Assembly (NCBI GenBank): GCA_016282915.1
Contig: JAEELW010000011.1
Coordinates: 1-54,182 of the forward strand
Direction: 5' to 3'
Length of the DNA stretch: 54,182 nucleotides
Source: Lachnospiraceae bacterium
GTDB taxonomy: Bacteria > Bacillota > Clostridia > Lachnospirales > Lachnospiraceae
Positions 43,873 to 52,237 of the stretch are shown here, piece after piece. Under the pieces are notes generated by a model. That model made no database searches, was not told the DNA's origin, and saw nothing but the letters and a program-made list of their open reading frames with translations. Position numbers and translations under genes: made by a program. How positions within the stretch are numbered: the first letter of the stretch is position 1; the number at the start of each line of letters is the position of its first letter.

Positions 43873-45457
43873 TATGGTTCTTCTTAAAAATCTGCTCAGA
43901 TCCACGAGTCAGTGGAATCAATACAGACACACAAGGGACAGGAGGAAAAAAGGACGCATCATAGGGAATTTCATCGGGTATAGCGTATTATACCTGATGC
44001 TGATGGCATATTGCGTTTCCAGCTGTATCGGATACGGAAAGATCGGGATCGCGGAGGTGATACCGATCCTGTGCGCGATCACAATTTCATTGCTGTCCTT
44101 TTTATTGACCCTGTTTAAGACAAACGGTTATCTGTTCAATTTTAAGGAATACGACATGCTCATGTCACTTCCTTTTATGCCGGGTACCGTGGCGGGCTGC
44201 AAGTTCCTGTATATGTATGTGAAAAGCCTGCCCTGGAACTTAAGCATTTCGATCGCGATGCTGATCGGATACGCGCTTTATGCAAAGCCTGCGGTGAGTG
44301 CGGTTATGGCATGGATCGTGTTATCGTTCTTCCTCCCGCTGATCCCCATGCTGGCTGCAGCCTTTCTTGGCTTCCTCATAGCAAAGATCAGTGCGGGATT
44401 TAAAAAGAAAAGCATCATTCAGACAGTATTGTCTTTTCTTGTCGTGCTATTTGTATTTGCACTGCGTTTTATCGTAGAGGCCGTGGGCCGGAGCGGTCGG
44501 ATCGAGCTCGTCCTTACGGAAATGTCGGGATATATAAAGGACATAACGGCATATTATCCGCCTGCTGCCTGGTTTAGCAGGGCAGCAGCGGAGGGAGATC
44601 TGCTTTATATGCTGCTTCTGGCCGGAGTGAGCATTGCGCTTTTTGAGATCGTTTTCCTTCTGGTAGGCAGGAATTACAGCAGTATCAATTCGAAACTGAA
44701 GTCTCATGCCGCAGCAGGGAAATTTTCCATGAAGGCACAGAAAAGCCGCAGCATATATAACGCGATCGCATATAAGGAATTCCGCAGGATGACCGGTTCG
44801 AGCGTCTATATGACCAATGTGGGCATGGGAGAACTGATGGCTCTGATATTGGGGATCGTTATTCTGTTCGTGGATGTGGATCAGCTGTTAGGAAAAATGT
44901 TCAATGGGGTATCGCTGACAAAGGAGATGCTGTATCCGGCCATCCCGCTGGTCGTGCATCTCATTGTCGGTATGGTCGCGACAACGGTAGTATCTCCCTC
45001 TCTGGAGGGAAAGAACTTCTGGATCGTCAGAAGTCTTCCTATCTCCGGAAAGCAGCTTTATCAGGGAAAGATGCTTTTCAATATGTATCTGATGGTGCCT
45101 TTCTCGCTTTTTGCTACGATATGCATCTGTATATCGGCCGCTGCGCCTTTGCTGACCGGGATCCTGTGCGTGACTCTGAGTTTCTGTCTTTGCGCGCTTT
45201 CTACGGCCTGGGGCTGCGTGTGCGGGATCAGACATATGAAGCTGGAATGGGAAAATGAGATCGAGGTGATCAAGCAGGGGGCAGCAGTTATGATCTATCT
45301 GTTCCCGAATATGCTCGTGAGTATCGGAATGATCGTTTTGTCGGTGTTTCTGGGAACGAAGATCGACAGGAATATCATACTCGCGGCTCTCATAGCGCTC
45401 GTATCGATTCTTGCCGCCTTCTGCTACAGAAGAGCATGTTCTCTTGCGGAAAAATAA
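43862..45457 (+). CDS. ABC transporter permease
   Basis: 531 aa, about ten or more transmembrane helices in two halves, with a central cytoplasmic segment (RNYSSINSKLKSHAAAGKF, KSRSIYNAIAYKEFRRM). No enzymatic motif. It starts with the ATG at 43862, which follows GGAGGTGCAGG, inside the end of the ATPase gene. The pair forms one exporter of unknown cargo. There is no clear terminator after the stop before the next promoter at 45465. Confidence 0.88.
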   Translation: MNNSMVLLKNLLRSTSQWNQYRHTRDRRKKGRIIGNFIGYSVLYLMLMAYCVSSCIGYGKIGIAEVIPILCAITISLLSFLLTLFKTNGYLFNFKEYDMLMSLPFMPGTVAGCKFLYMYVKSLPWNLSISIAMLIGYALYAKPAVSAVMAWIVLSFFLPLIPMLAAAFLGFLIAKISAGFKKKSIIQTVLSFLVVLFVFALRFIVEAVGRSGRIELVLTEMSGYIKDITAYYPPAAWFSRAAAEGDLLYMLLLAGVSIALFEIVFLLVGRNYSSINSKLKSHAAAGKFSMKAQKSRSIYNAIAYKEFRRMTGSSVYMTNVGMGELMALILGIVILFVDVDQLLGKMFNGVSLTKEMLYPAIPLVVHLIVGMVATTVVSPSLEGKNFWIVRSLPISGKQLYQGKMLFNMYLMVPFSLFATICICISAAAPLLTGILCVTLSFCLCALSTAWGCVCGIRHMKLEWENEIEVIKQGAAVMIYLFPNMLVSIGMIVLSVFLGTKIDRNIILAALIALVSILAAFCYRRACSLAEK

Positions 45458-45464
45458 AAGATGC

Positions 45465-45493
45465 TTGCAAAAAAAAATTATATATGTTATGAT
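45465..45493 (+). promoter_or_regulatory. Promoter of the ABC-F leader transcript
   Basis: -35 TTGCAA (45465-45470), 17-nt A/T-only spacer, -10 TATGAT (45488-45493). It begins 8 nt after the permease stop and drives a leader of about 325 nt before the ABC-F start. Confidence 0.75.
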
Positions 45494-45542
45494 TCCGCTT
45501 GAATAGAAAGAAAGGGCGCGAAAGCGCGCAGGTGTGAGATAG

Positions 45543-45557
45543 ATGCGTATCAGATAA
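45543..45557 (+). CDS. Leader mini-ORF MRIR upstream of the ABC-F gene
   Basis: Four codons plus stop. AGGTG lies 8 nt upstream, a good Shine-Dalgarno distance. The Arg-Ile-Arg sequence fits the +X+ motif at which macrolide-bound ribosomes stall. It is too short for statistical support; the call depends on RBS, motif, terminator and neighbour together. Confidence 0.5.
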   Translation: MRIR

Positions 45558-45677
45558 TTTGGTTTGAGTTTACACGATCGTTTTAAAAGGGTTGCACTTG
45601 ACTGCAGCTTGTTTGTGTACGCTTATCCGGATTATCATGCGTTTATCACCTGTTTGAATATAGGGTGTTTTATTGTG

Positions 45678-45715
45678 TGAGTCTGTTTTGCGTACGTGAA
45701 ACAGACTCATTTTTT
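45678..45715 (+). terminator. Intrinsic terminator within the ABC-F leader
   Basis: An 11-bp perfect stem, TGAGTCTGTTT / AAACAGACTCA, with a 10-nt loop is followed by six T. It lies about 108 nt before the ABC-F start and so would block its expression unless avoided. An upstream segment (45611-45622) is complementary to its loop and 3' arm (45690-45702). Confidence 0.85.
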
Positions 45716-45733
45716 GTGCAGTCCGGAAGACAG

Positions 45734-45762
45734 GAGGACAGGGGGACGGTCCTGCTGTCCTC
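45734..45762. repeat. REP-like element B
   Basis: GAGGACAG / CTGTCCTC (45734-45741, 45755-45762) around GGGGACGGTCCTG. Same family as the elements at 43047, 47412, 48340, 48377 and 48414. Confidence 0.7.
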
Positions 45763-45823
45763 AACGAAAGAGGGATACGGGATGGAGTTTCGGACCGGTA
45801 CCTCCTGAAAGCAGGTGACAGAT

Positions 45824-47371
45824 ATGTTTCAGATAAAGAATTTAACACTTGTACATAGAAAAGATCTGAGGACCATCCTGGAGGATTTCTCGCTGGTCCT
45901 GAACGACGGTGACCGGGCAGTGCTGATCGGGGAAGAAGGAAACGGCAAATCCACACTGATGAAATGGATATATGATCCGGAAATGGTGGAGGATTATATC
46001 GAGTCGAAAGGCGAAAAGGTGATGAGCGGGGAAAAGCTCGGATATCTGCCGCAGGAGCTTCCGGAGAATGATAAGGAAAAAACAGTGTATGAGTTTTTCA
46101 CAGAGAAAGAAGGAGCTTCCGGTTATACGCCGGGGGAACTTGCAAAGCTGACAAATGAGTTCGGGCTGGAGAAGGAGTTTTTCTACAGGGAGCAGAAGAT
46201 GCGGACGCTGTCCGGCGGCGAGCGCGTGAAGGCACAGATGATGTGTATCCTGACAGAGAAGCCGACGATTCTTCTTCTGGATGAGCCGTCCAATGATATC
46301 GACATTGAAACGCTGGAACTGATGGAGAAGCTGATCAGCGGATGGAAAGGAGCAGTACTTTTTATCTCTCATGACGAGACTCTGATCGAGCATACGGCAA
46401 ACCGCGTGGTACATTTTGAGCAGATCCGCAGAAAAACAAAGTGCCGTCATACCGTTGCGAATATGCCATACCGGCAGTATGTGGACGAGCGGCTGAACAC
46501 ATTTGAAAAGCAGGAGATGCTGGCTCTTGGAGAGCGGAGGGAAAAAAAGATCCGGGATGAGAAGCTGCGGAAGATGGAGCAGAGTGTGGGTGCCAGGCTC
46601 GATAATATCTCGCATGCAGACAGGGATATGATCGGAAGGCTTCTGAAAAAGAAGATGAAAAATGTAAAGGCCATGGAGAAACGCTTTGAACGTGAAGACG
46701 CGGAAATGACGGAAATGCCCGAGCAGGAGGAAGCCATCTTTTTCAAACTCGGTGACAGAAACAGTGCGATCCCTTCCGGGAAATGGGTGCTGCAGTATTC
46801 TTCGGATAAGCTGATAAGTGCGGACGGAGGGAGAGTACTGGCTGAGGATATCGAACTGAAGATACGCGGTTCGGAAAAGATAGCGATCGTGGGCACTAAC
46901 GGCTGCGGCAAAACAACGCTTTTGAACCTGCTGGCGGAAGAGCTGCTCGCAAGAGAAGATATCCGGGCGGAATACATGCCGCAGGATTATGAAAAACTTC
47001 TGGACATGGACGAGACGCCGGTGGACTATCTGGATCGCACAGGTGATAAAGAAGAACGGACTCGGATACGGACATATCTGGGATCGCTGAAGTATACGGC
47101 AGATGAGATGGAACATCCGATCCGTGAGCTTTCCGGAGGGCAGAAAGCAAAAGTGCTGCTTCTGAAGCTCAGCATGTCGGGAGCAAATGTGCTGATCCTG
47201 GATGAACCGACACGTAATTTTTCGCCTTTATCCGGACCGGTGATACGAAAGATGCTCAGGGAGTTTCCGGGGGCGGTCATCAGCGTGTCGCATGACAGGA
47301 AATACCTGGCGGAAGTGTGCGATAAGATATACCGTCTGACTCCCGAAGGACTGCGTGAGGAACGACCATAG
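45824..47371 (+). CDS. ABC-F family ATPase (ribosome-associated, possible antibiotic resistance)
   Basis: 515 aa, two ABC domains on one chain and no membrane helices, as in ABC-F proteins that act on the ribosome. Domain 1: Walker A GEEGNGKS (36-43), LSGGERVKAQM, LLLDEPSNDID. A linker of about 105 residues rich in Lys/Arg/Glu joins the domains, the position of the tRNA-contacting arm. Domain 2: Walker A GTNGCGKT (about 356-363), LSGGQKAKVLLLKLSM and an unusual Walker B LILDEPTRNFSPLS, where DEPTNHLD is usual. Resistance-type ABC-F proteins displace drugs from the ribosome; the leader supports this, but the subclass cannot be fixed. ATG at 45824 has AGGTG 6 nt upstream; a GTG at 45815 is possible. 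Confidence 0.9.
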   Translation: MFQIKNLTLVHRKDLRTILEDFSLVLNDGDRAVLIGEEGNGKSTLMKWIYDPEMVEDYIESKGEKVMSGEKLGYLPQELPENDKEKTVYEFFTEKEGASGYTPGELAKLTNEFGLEKEFFYREQKMRTLSGGERVKAQMMCILTEKPTILLLDEPSNDIDIETLELMEKLISGWKGAVLFISHDETLIEHTANRVVHFEQIRRKTKCRHTVANMPYRQYVDERLNTFEKQEMLALGERREKKIRDEKLRKMEQSVGARLDNISHADRDMIGRLLKKKMKNVKAMEKRFEREDAEMTEMPEQEEAIFFKLGDRNSAIPSGKWVLQYSSDKLISADGGRVLAEDIELKIRGSEKIAIVGTNGCGKTTLLNLLAEELLAREDIRAEYMPQDYEKLLDMDETPVDYLDRTGDKEERTRIRTYLGSLKYTADEMEHPIRELSGGQKAKVLLLKLSMSGANVLILDEPTRNFSPLSGPVIRKMLREFPGAVISVSHDRKYLAEVCDKIYRLTPEGLREERP

Positions 47372-47411
47372 TCTTCAAGCCGGGCAAAAAACAGAGTGTG
47401 ACAAGAGGATG

Positions 47412-47442
47412 TGAGGACGGGGGGACAGACCCCGTGTCCTCA
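47412..47442. repeat. REP-like element C
   Basis: TGAGGAC / GTCCTCA (47412-47418, 47436-47442) enclosing GGGG-ACAGA-CCCC, between the ABC-F and GNAT genes. Confidence 0.75.
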
Positions 47443-47469
47443 AGATACGAATGAGTAAAGGAGTTAGAA

Positions 47470-48333
47470 ATGAGTATAAGTATCAGGAGTGATTACAGAG
47501 ATAATGAAGAACTGCGGGCTTCCTTCAATGAGCTTGCCGGGAAAGTATTCGGCCTGGATTTCGAAGGCTGGTACCGGAACGGATTCTGGAAGGAAAACTA
47601 TGATCCATATTCTGTTGTGATCGACGGGAAGGTGGTTTCCAATGTATCTGTTAATAAATGTGATATGAATTATAAAGGACAGATCATCAGGCTTTTGCAG
47701 CTTGGAACCGTAATGACGGATCCCGATCACAGAGGAAAAGGATATTCGCGGATGATCATGGAAAAGATCATGGATGAGTACGAGGATAAAGTTGACGGGA
47801 TCTATCTCTTTGCAAATGATTCCGTAAAAGAGTTCTATCCGAGATTCGGCTTCCGGGAAGGCAGGGAATATCAGTGCGGCAAAGAAGTATCTGTTTCCGC
47901 GGAAAGAAGCGTGATCCCGGTACCGATGAAGACAAAAGAGGATTGGGACAGGATGGTAACGATCCTGAATGGAAGAAGCCAGAACAGTGCAATGTATATG
48001 GTCGGAAACAGCGGACTTTACATGTTTTATCTTTCCCAGTTCATGCAGGAGAATGTATACCGGCTGCCGGAGAAGGATACTTATGTCATTGCCGAAGAAG
48101 AGGATGAAACGCTGATACTCCATGCCGTTATCGGAGAAACTGACATAGATACCGTGATCACGGCATTTGGCGCGGGCGTGAATAAAGTAACGCTCTGTTT
48201 TACGCCAAAGGATGCGGACGGATTCGACCTGCGGGAATTGCATGAAGAAGATACGACCTTATTCGTGAAAGGCAAATTCTTCGATGAGAAAGATGCGGAT
48301 GAATATATGTTCCAGGCGATCACGCATGCATAA
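47470..48333 (+). CDS. GNAT-family N-acetyltransferase
   Basis: 287 aa. The N-terminal half is a GNAT domain: motif A MTDPDHRGKGYSRMIM (about 89-104), with acetyl-CoA pyrophosphate binding in the RGKGYS loop, and motif B LFANDSVKEFYPRFGF. The C-terminal half (from about 150) is beta-rich and may be a second GNAT-like or sterol-carrier-like domain, as in Eis-type enzymes, but this is uncertain. Substrate unknown; an aminoglycoside or other amine is possible given the resistance-type neighbours. AAAGGAG precedes the ATG. Confidence 0.85.
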   Translation: MSISIRSDYRDNEELRASFNELAGKVFGLDFEGWYRNGFWKENYDPYSVVIDGKVVSNVSVNKCDMNYKGQIIRLLQLGTVMTDPDHRGKGYSRMIMEKIMDEYEDKVDGIYLFANDSVKEFYPRFGFREGREYQCGKEVSVSAERSVIPVPMKTKEDWDRMVTILNGRSQNSAMYMVGNSGLYMFYLSQFMQENVYRLPEKDTYVIAEEEDETLILHAVIGETDIDTVITAFGAGVNKVTLCFTPKDADGFDLRELHEEDTTLFVKGKFFDEKDADEYMFQAITHA

Positions 48334-48339
48334 GGATAG

Positions 48340-48370
48340 TGAGGACGCGGGGACAGACCCCATGTCCTCA
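48340..48370. repeat. REP-like element D
   Basis: 31 bp, TGAGGAC ... GTCCTCA, enclosing GGGGACAGACCCC. Identical to element E. Confidence 0.8.
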
Positions 48371-48376
48371 GGAAAA

Positions 48377-48407
48377 TGAGGACGCGGGGACAGACCCCAT
48401 GTCCTCA
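48377..48407. repeat. REP-like element E
   Basis: Exact 31-bp copy of element D, 6 nt after it, in the same orientation. Confidence 0.8.
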
Positions 48408-48413
48408 TGGAAA

Positions 48414-48444
48414 TGAGGACGAAAGGACCGTCCCTGTGTCCTCT
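48414..48444. repeat. REP-like element F (diverged)
   Basis: TGAGGAC / GTCCTCT ends retained, with an inner GGACCGTCC instead of GGGGACAGACCCC. It completes a 37-bp-period triple with D and E. Confidence 0.7.
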
Positions 48445-48473
48445 GAACTGTCCTTATGGAAGCAGGAGGAAAG

Positions 48474-50297
48474 ATGAAGAAAGATAAAAAATACAATATA
48501 TTCCGAAATCTGGGATACTGTCTTGCGGCAGCCTGGCAGGTGTATCCGCAGCTCTGTCTCTTTGCTGCGGGTATAGTTGTGATCAACTGTGCGGTACCGC
48601 TGATCACAACGTATCTGCCCAAGGTGCTTATAGATGAGATCTCAGGAGGGGCGGAACTTAGGCGCGTACTGGCGGTAACAGGGGGCATGACGCTGAGTCT
48701 TGCAGCAGTGAGTGCGATCCAGAAGTATCTGGAAAGGCTCATCTATTGGCATAAGTTTAAGCTGAATGCGTTCTTTCTCCGCAAGGTGACAAAGAAAGGG
48801 CTTACTACGGATTATAAGAATCAGGAGGATGAGCATTTCAGGAAGCTCCAGCACGAAAGCTTTGCAAGCTGTAACGGGAATTTTTCCTACTTCAACCAGA
48901 TCATGGATGCTTCCGTGTCGTTTTTCTCAAATCTGCTTGGCTTTGCGGCGTTTTTCGGGATACTGGCGGCACTGGATCCTCTGATCATTGTTTTTCTGTC
49001 CGCTGCGACTCTGATCGGCTTTTTCTTTAACCGTAAGATCAACAAATGGGTATCGCTTAACACGGAGGAAAAAGCAGGCTACGAACAGCGCATGCAATAT
49101 GTGATAAGCGCTTCCGATGATATGGCTGCAGCAAAGGATATCCGTCTGTACAGCATGGCGAAGTGGCTGAACGCGGTCTATGACAGAAATCTTAAGGGCG
49201 TCCTTAAGTGGTATAAAAAGTATACGGCAAAGCTCTTTGGGGTGTCTTCCGCGGACTGTGCCGTAACGCTTGTCAGGGAAGGACTGACCTATATTTATCT
49301 GCTGTATCTGGTGATGAAGGATGAGATCAGCGTGGCGGATTTTGTACTGTATTTTAATGTGGTCGCAGGCTTTTCGAACTGGCTGGGCAGCATGCTGGGG
49401 CAGCTGGCCAATATAGAGAGGCTGAACCTGTCCGTGAACCGCATAAGGGAGTATCTGGATTATCCGGAAAGCTACAAAAGGGAGGGCGGAAAGCCGATCT
49501 CCGGGACAGCCGGGCCCGCTGAGATACGGCTGGACCATGTCAGTTTCCGGTATAAAGAGAGCGATAAGGATATCCTCAGTAATATCGATCTGACGATAAA
49601 GCCGGGAGAACACCTTGCGATCGTGGGCCTTAACGGAGCAGGCAAAACCACGCTGGTAAAACTGATCTGCGGCCTTACGGAAGCGGATTCCGGAAGCGTG
49701 CTCTATAACGGAACGGACATCAGGGAGTATGACCGTGATGCGTATTACGCTTTGTTCGGGACAGTCTTTCAGGACCATTCGATCCTGCCGGTCACTGTTG
49801 CGGAGATCGTCGCTGAGGATGGCGAAAACGCGGATGAAAAAAAGATTGAGAACTGTTTAAAACATGCCGGTTTATGGGACAGGATAGCAGAACTGAAAGA
49901 AGGCATCCACAGCAGGTATGACAGAGCTTTCTGGGATGATGGCATTGATCTTTCCGGAGGGGAGAAACAGAAACTACTGCTTGCCAGAGCGCTGTACCGG
50001 GAGTCTCCGCTTATCATCCTTGATGAGCCGACGGCTGCGCTGGATCCCATATCGGAAAACCGTCTGTATGAAAGCTACGACGTGATCATGAGAGGCAAGA
50101 CTACGGTCTTTATATCCCACAGACTGGCCTCTACCAGATTCTGCAGCCGCATCATTCTTATCGAAGATGGAAAGATAGCGGAAGAGGGAACGCATGAGGA
50201 CCTGCTGAAAAAGAAGGGGAAGTATCATGAACTGTTTGAGACCCAGGCAAAGTACTACAGGGAAAACCCTGACGGCGCAGAGGATATGGAAAAATGA
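48474..50297 (+). CDS. ABC exporter half-transporter (first of a pair)
   Basis: 607 aa, fused membrane and ATPase domains. Six transmembrane helices span about residues 20-300. The ATPase domain has Walker A GLNGAGKTTLVKL (about 385-397), signature LSGGEKQKLLLARAL, Walker B LIILDEPTAALDP and the switch HRLAS. It is followed by a second gene of the same type, so the two form a heterodimer. In clostridia such pairs export drugs, peptides or lipids; cargo is unknown. ATG at 48474 has a GGAGGAAAG RBS. REP-like elements D-F lie just upstream. Confidence 0.93.
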   Translation: MKKDKKYNIFRNLGYCLAAAWQVYPQLCLFAAGIVVINCAVPLITTYLPKVLIDEISGGAELRRVLAVTGGMTLSLAAVSAIQKYLERLIYWHKFKLNAFFLRKVTKKGLTTDYKNQEDEHFRKLQHESFASCNGNFSYFNQIMDASVSFFSNLLGFAAFFGILAALDPLIIVFLSAATLIGFFFNRKINKWVSLNTEEKAGYEQRMQYVISASDDMAAAKDIRLYSMAKWLNAVYDRNLKGVLKWYKKYTAKLFGVSSADCAVTLVREGLTYIYLLYLVMKDEISVADFVLYFNVVAGFSNWLGSMLGQLANIERLNLSVNRIREYLDYPESYKREGGKPISGTAGPAEIRLDHVSFRYKESDKDILSNIDLTIKPGEHLAIVGLNGAGKTTLVKLICGLTEADSGSVLYNGTDIREYDRDAYYALFGTVFQDHSILPVTVAEIVAEDGENADEKKIENCLKHAGLWDRIAELKEGIHSRYDRAFWDDGIDLSGGEKQKLLLARALYRESPLIILDEPTAALDPISENRLYESYDVIMRGKTTVFISHRLASTRFCSRIILIEDGKIAEEGTHEDLLKKKGKYHELFETQAKYYRENPDGAEDMEK

Positions 50298-50372
50298 TGA
50301 CGCCCTGTGCCGGCAAAGGTGGAGCTGTACAGACGAGGGAATGCAGTACATAAACGGAAACGGAGGATGCGG

Positions 50373-52220
50373 ATGAAACTGAATAAACGGATAAAACTGA
50401 CGATGCGGGGATACGGACTTTTGAAAGAATACTGTCCGGGACTGATCGCGGCCAAAGTATGGGCTGCGGCGGCCGATGCGCTTTCGCCTTTTGTTACCAT
50501 ATGGTTTTCCGCCTGTATCATCAACGAGATCGCGGGAGCAGGAAATGTGACAAGGCTGGGGATATATGTCCTTCTGACGGTGATCATCAATTTTGCTTTA
50601 TCCATGATAAAAAACGCACTGAATAAAGTAGTTGATGAAAAAGAATCTGGAATGTGGAATTACTTTCCAAAGATATTTGCGGATAAGCAGATGAGCATGG
50701 ATTACGCGGATCTGGAGGATCAGGATATACAGAAGAAAAAGCAGAAGGCGCAGGAAAATCTGTTCATGTTCGGAAACGGTCTGGGACAGCTGGTATGGGA
50801 TACTGCCGGAATCGTGCAGGTTATTGTGGGGATCATAGCATCGGTATCTTTAACTGCGTCGTTATTCGTATCGCACAGCGGTAATGCGCTGCTTGATTCG
50901 TGGATCTGGCTGCCGGCCGGAGCGGTGATCGTACTGATCGCAGGTATAAGCACCGGGAAGCTGAGGCAGAGAGCCGGTAAAGCATTTGATGACTGGACTG
51001 TCGGAACCGTATGGTATAACCGCGCATTTATGTTTTACGGACATGAACTCTATGATGATCTGTCCAGAGCAAAGGATGTGCGGATATACCGTCAGGACAG
51101 GATCGCTGACCGAGAAATGGAAAAACTGAATACCCATAATAAAGATGATAGGCAGAATATAAGAAAGATGAGCCGCGATCCCGCACTGATCGTTTTCATC
51201 CAGGGAATCTGCAATGCGCTGTGTTACGCCTTTGTGGCCGCAAAGGCTGCAATGGGGGCATTTGCGATAGGAAGCATCGTGCAGTATGCCGGGGCTTTGA
51301 TCAAACTTGTACAGAGTATCGGAGAGCTTGTAGATGCAAATTACGAGAATGTCATATATACCGGCCATCTTGAAAAACTCTTCGAATATCTGGATATAGA
51401 AAACGGCAGGCACCGGGGAGAGCTTGTGCCTGATGCGGGCAGTAACGCAGAGCATAGGATCGAGTTTAAAAATGTTTCCTTCCGTTATCCCGGCAGTGAC
51501 AGATATGCATTAAAAAGAGTAAATGCTTTGATCACTTCAGGAAAAAAACAGGCGCTTGTCGGAGCGAACGGAGCCGGAAAGACCACATTCGTAAAGCTTC
51601 TGTGCAGGCTGTATGATCCGGAGGAAGGAGAGATACTCCTGGACGGTAAGGATATCAGAGAGTATAACTACGAAGAGTACCTGAAGCTTTTTGCATATGT
51701 TTTTCAGGATTTTAAACTCTTCTCTTTAAGCCTGGGGGAGAATATAGCGGCAGCTGCGGAGTATGATCTCCAAAAACTTGAAGAATGCATATCAAGGGCA
51801 TGTTTTGAGGAAAGGTACCGTACAATGTCTGCGGGAGCTGAGACTTATCTGTATAAGGATATCGCAGAGGATGGCGTGATGATCTCGGGCGGAGAGGCGC
51901 AGAAGATCGCGCTGGCAAGGGCGCTTTATAAGGATGCGCCTGTGATGATCCTTGACGAGCCTACGGCAGCGCTTGATCCGATCGCGGAAGCTCAGGTATA
52001 TTCGGATTTTGACCGCATCATCCGCGATAAAACGGCGATATACGTCAGTCACAGATTATCCTCCTGCAGATTCTGCGATGAGATCATGGTCTTTGATGAA
52101 GGATCGATCGTTCAGAAAGGAAGCCACGAGGAACTGTGTAAAGATATGGACGGAGTGTATTACGGACTGTGGAATGCACAGGCACGGTATTATCAGAATG
52201 ATGACAAACAATGCTATTGA
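50373..52220 (+). CDS. ABC exporter half-transporter (second of the pair)
   Basis: 615 aa. Membrane domain in the first 330 residues. ATPase: Walker A GANGAGKTTFVKL (about 395-407), signature ISGGEAQKIALARAL, Walker B VMILDEPTAALDP and switch HRLSS. Both partners have complete catalytic motifs, so the pair may be symmetric in ATP hydrolysis. The RBS GGAGG lies 6 nt before the ATG at 50373; an ATG two codons upstream overlaps that RBS. The gap to the first exporter gene is 75 nt and holds no promoter that I could see. Confidence 0.93.
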   Translation: MKLNKRIKLTMRGYGLLKEYCPGLIAAKVWAAAADALSPFVTIWFSACIINEIAGAGNVTRLGIYVLLTVIINFALSMIKNALNKVVDEKESGMWNYFPKIFADKQMSMDYADLEDQDIQKKKQKAQENLFMFGNGLGQLVWDTAGIVQVIVGIIASVSLTASLFVSHSGNALLDSWIWLPAGAVIVLIAGISTGKLRQRAGKAFDDWTVGTVWYNRAFMFYGHELYDDLSRAKDVRIYRQDRIADREMEKLNTHNKDDRQNIRKMSRDPALIVFIQGICNALCYAFVAAKAAMGAFAIGSIVQYAGALIKLVQSIGELVDANYENVIYTGHLEKLFEYLDIENGRHRGELVPDAGSNAEHRIEFKNVSFRYPGSDRYALKRVNALITSGKKQALVGANGAGKTTFVKLLCRLYDPEEGEILLDGKDIREYNYEEYLKLFAYVFQDFKLFSLSLGENIAAAAEYDLQKLEECISRACFEERYRTMSAGAETYLYKDIAEDGVMISGGEAQKIALARALYKDAPVMILDEPTAALDPIAEAQVYSDFDRIIRDKTAIYVSHRLSSCRFCDEIMVFDEGSIVQKGSHEELCKDMDGVYYGLWNAQARYYQNDDKQCY

Positions 52221-52237
52221 CCAAAAGGAGGGAGCTT

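Larger units (their letters stand above)
45500..45823 (+). promoter_or_regulatory. Putative ribosome-mediated attenuator leader of the ABC-F gene
   Basis: From the predicted transcription start, in order: a GCGC-GAAA-GCGC hairpin (45515-45526 region); an RBS AGGTG (45530-45534) and the mini-ORF ATG CGT ATC AGA TAA (45543-45557, MRIR); a second unconvincing mini-ORF (45637-45657, MRLSPV, poor RBS); an intrinsic terminator (45678-45715); REP-like element B; and the ABC-F start. MRIR holds an Arg-X-Arg pattern like the macrolide arrest motif of ErmDL (MRLR). This layout matches known antibiotic-responsive attenuators of ABC-F and erm genes; function here is inference. Confidence 0.6.

Noticed and set aside
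45637-45657. MRLSPV as the regulatory leader peptide of the ABC-F gene
   Set aside because: Its RBS is poor and it lies only 20 nt before the terminator stem. MRIR with AGGTG at 8 nt is the better candidate, though both begin with Met-Arg.
48340-48444. CRISPR array
   Set aside because: Only three units, the gaps between them are 6 nt, and each unit is itself a long dyad. There are no spacers and no cas genes.
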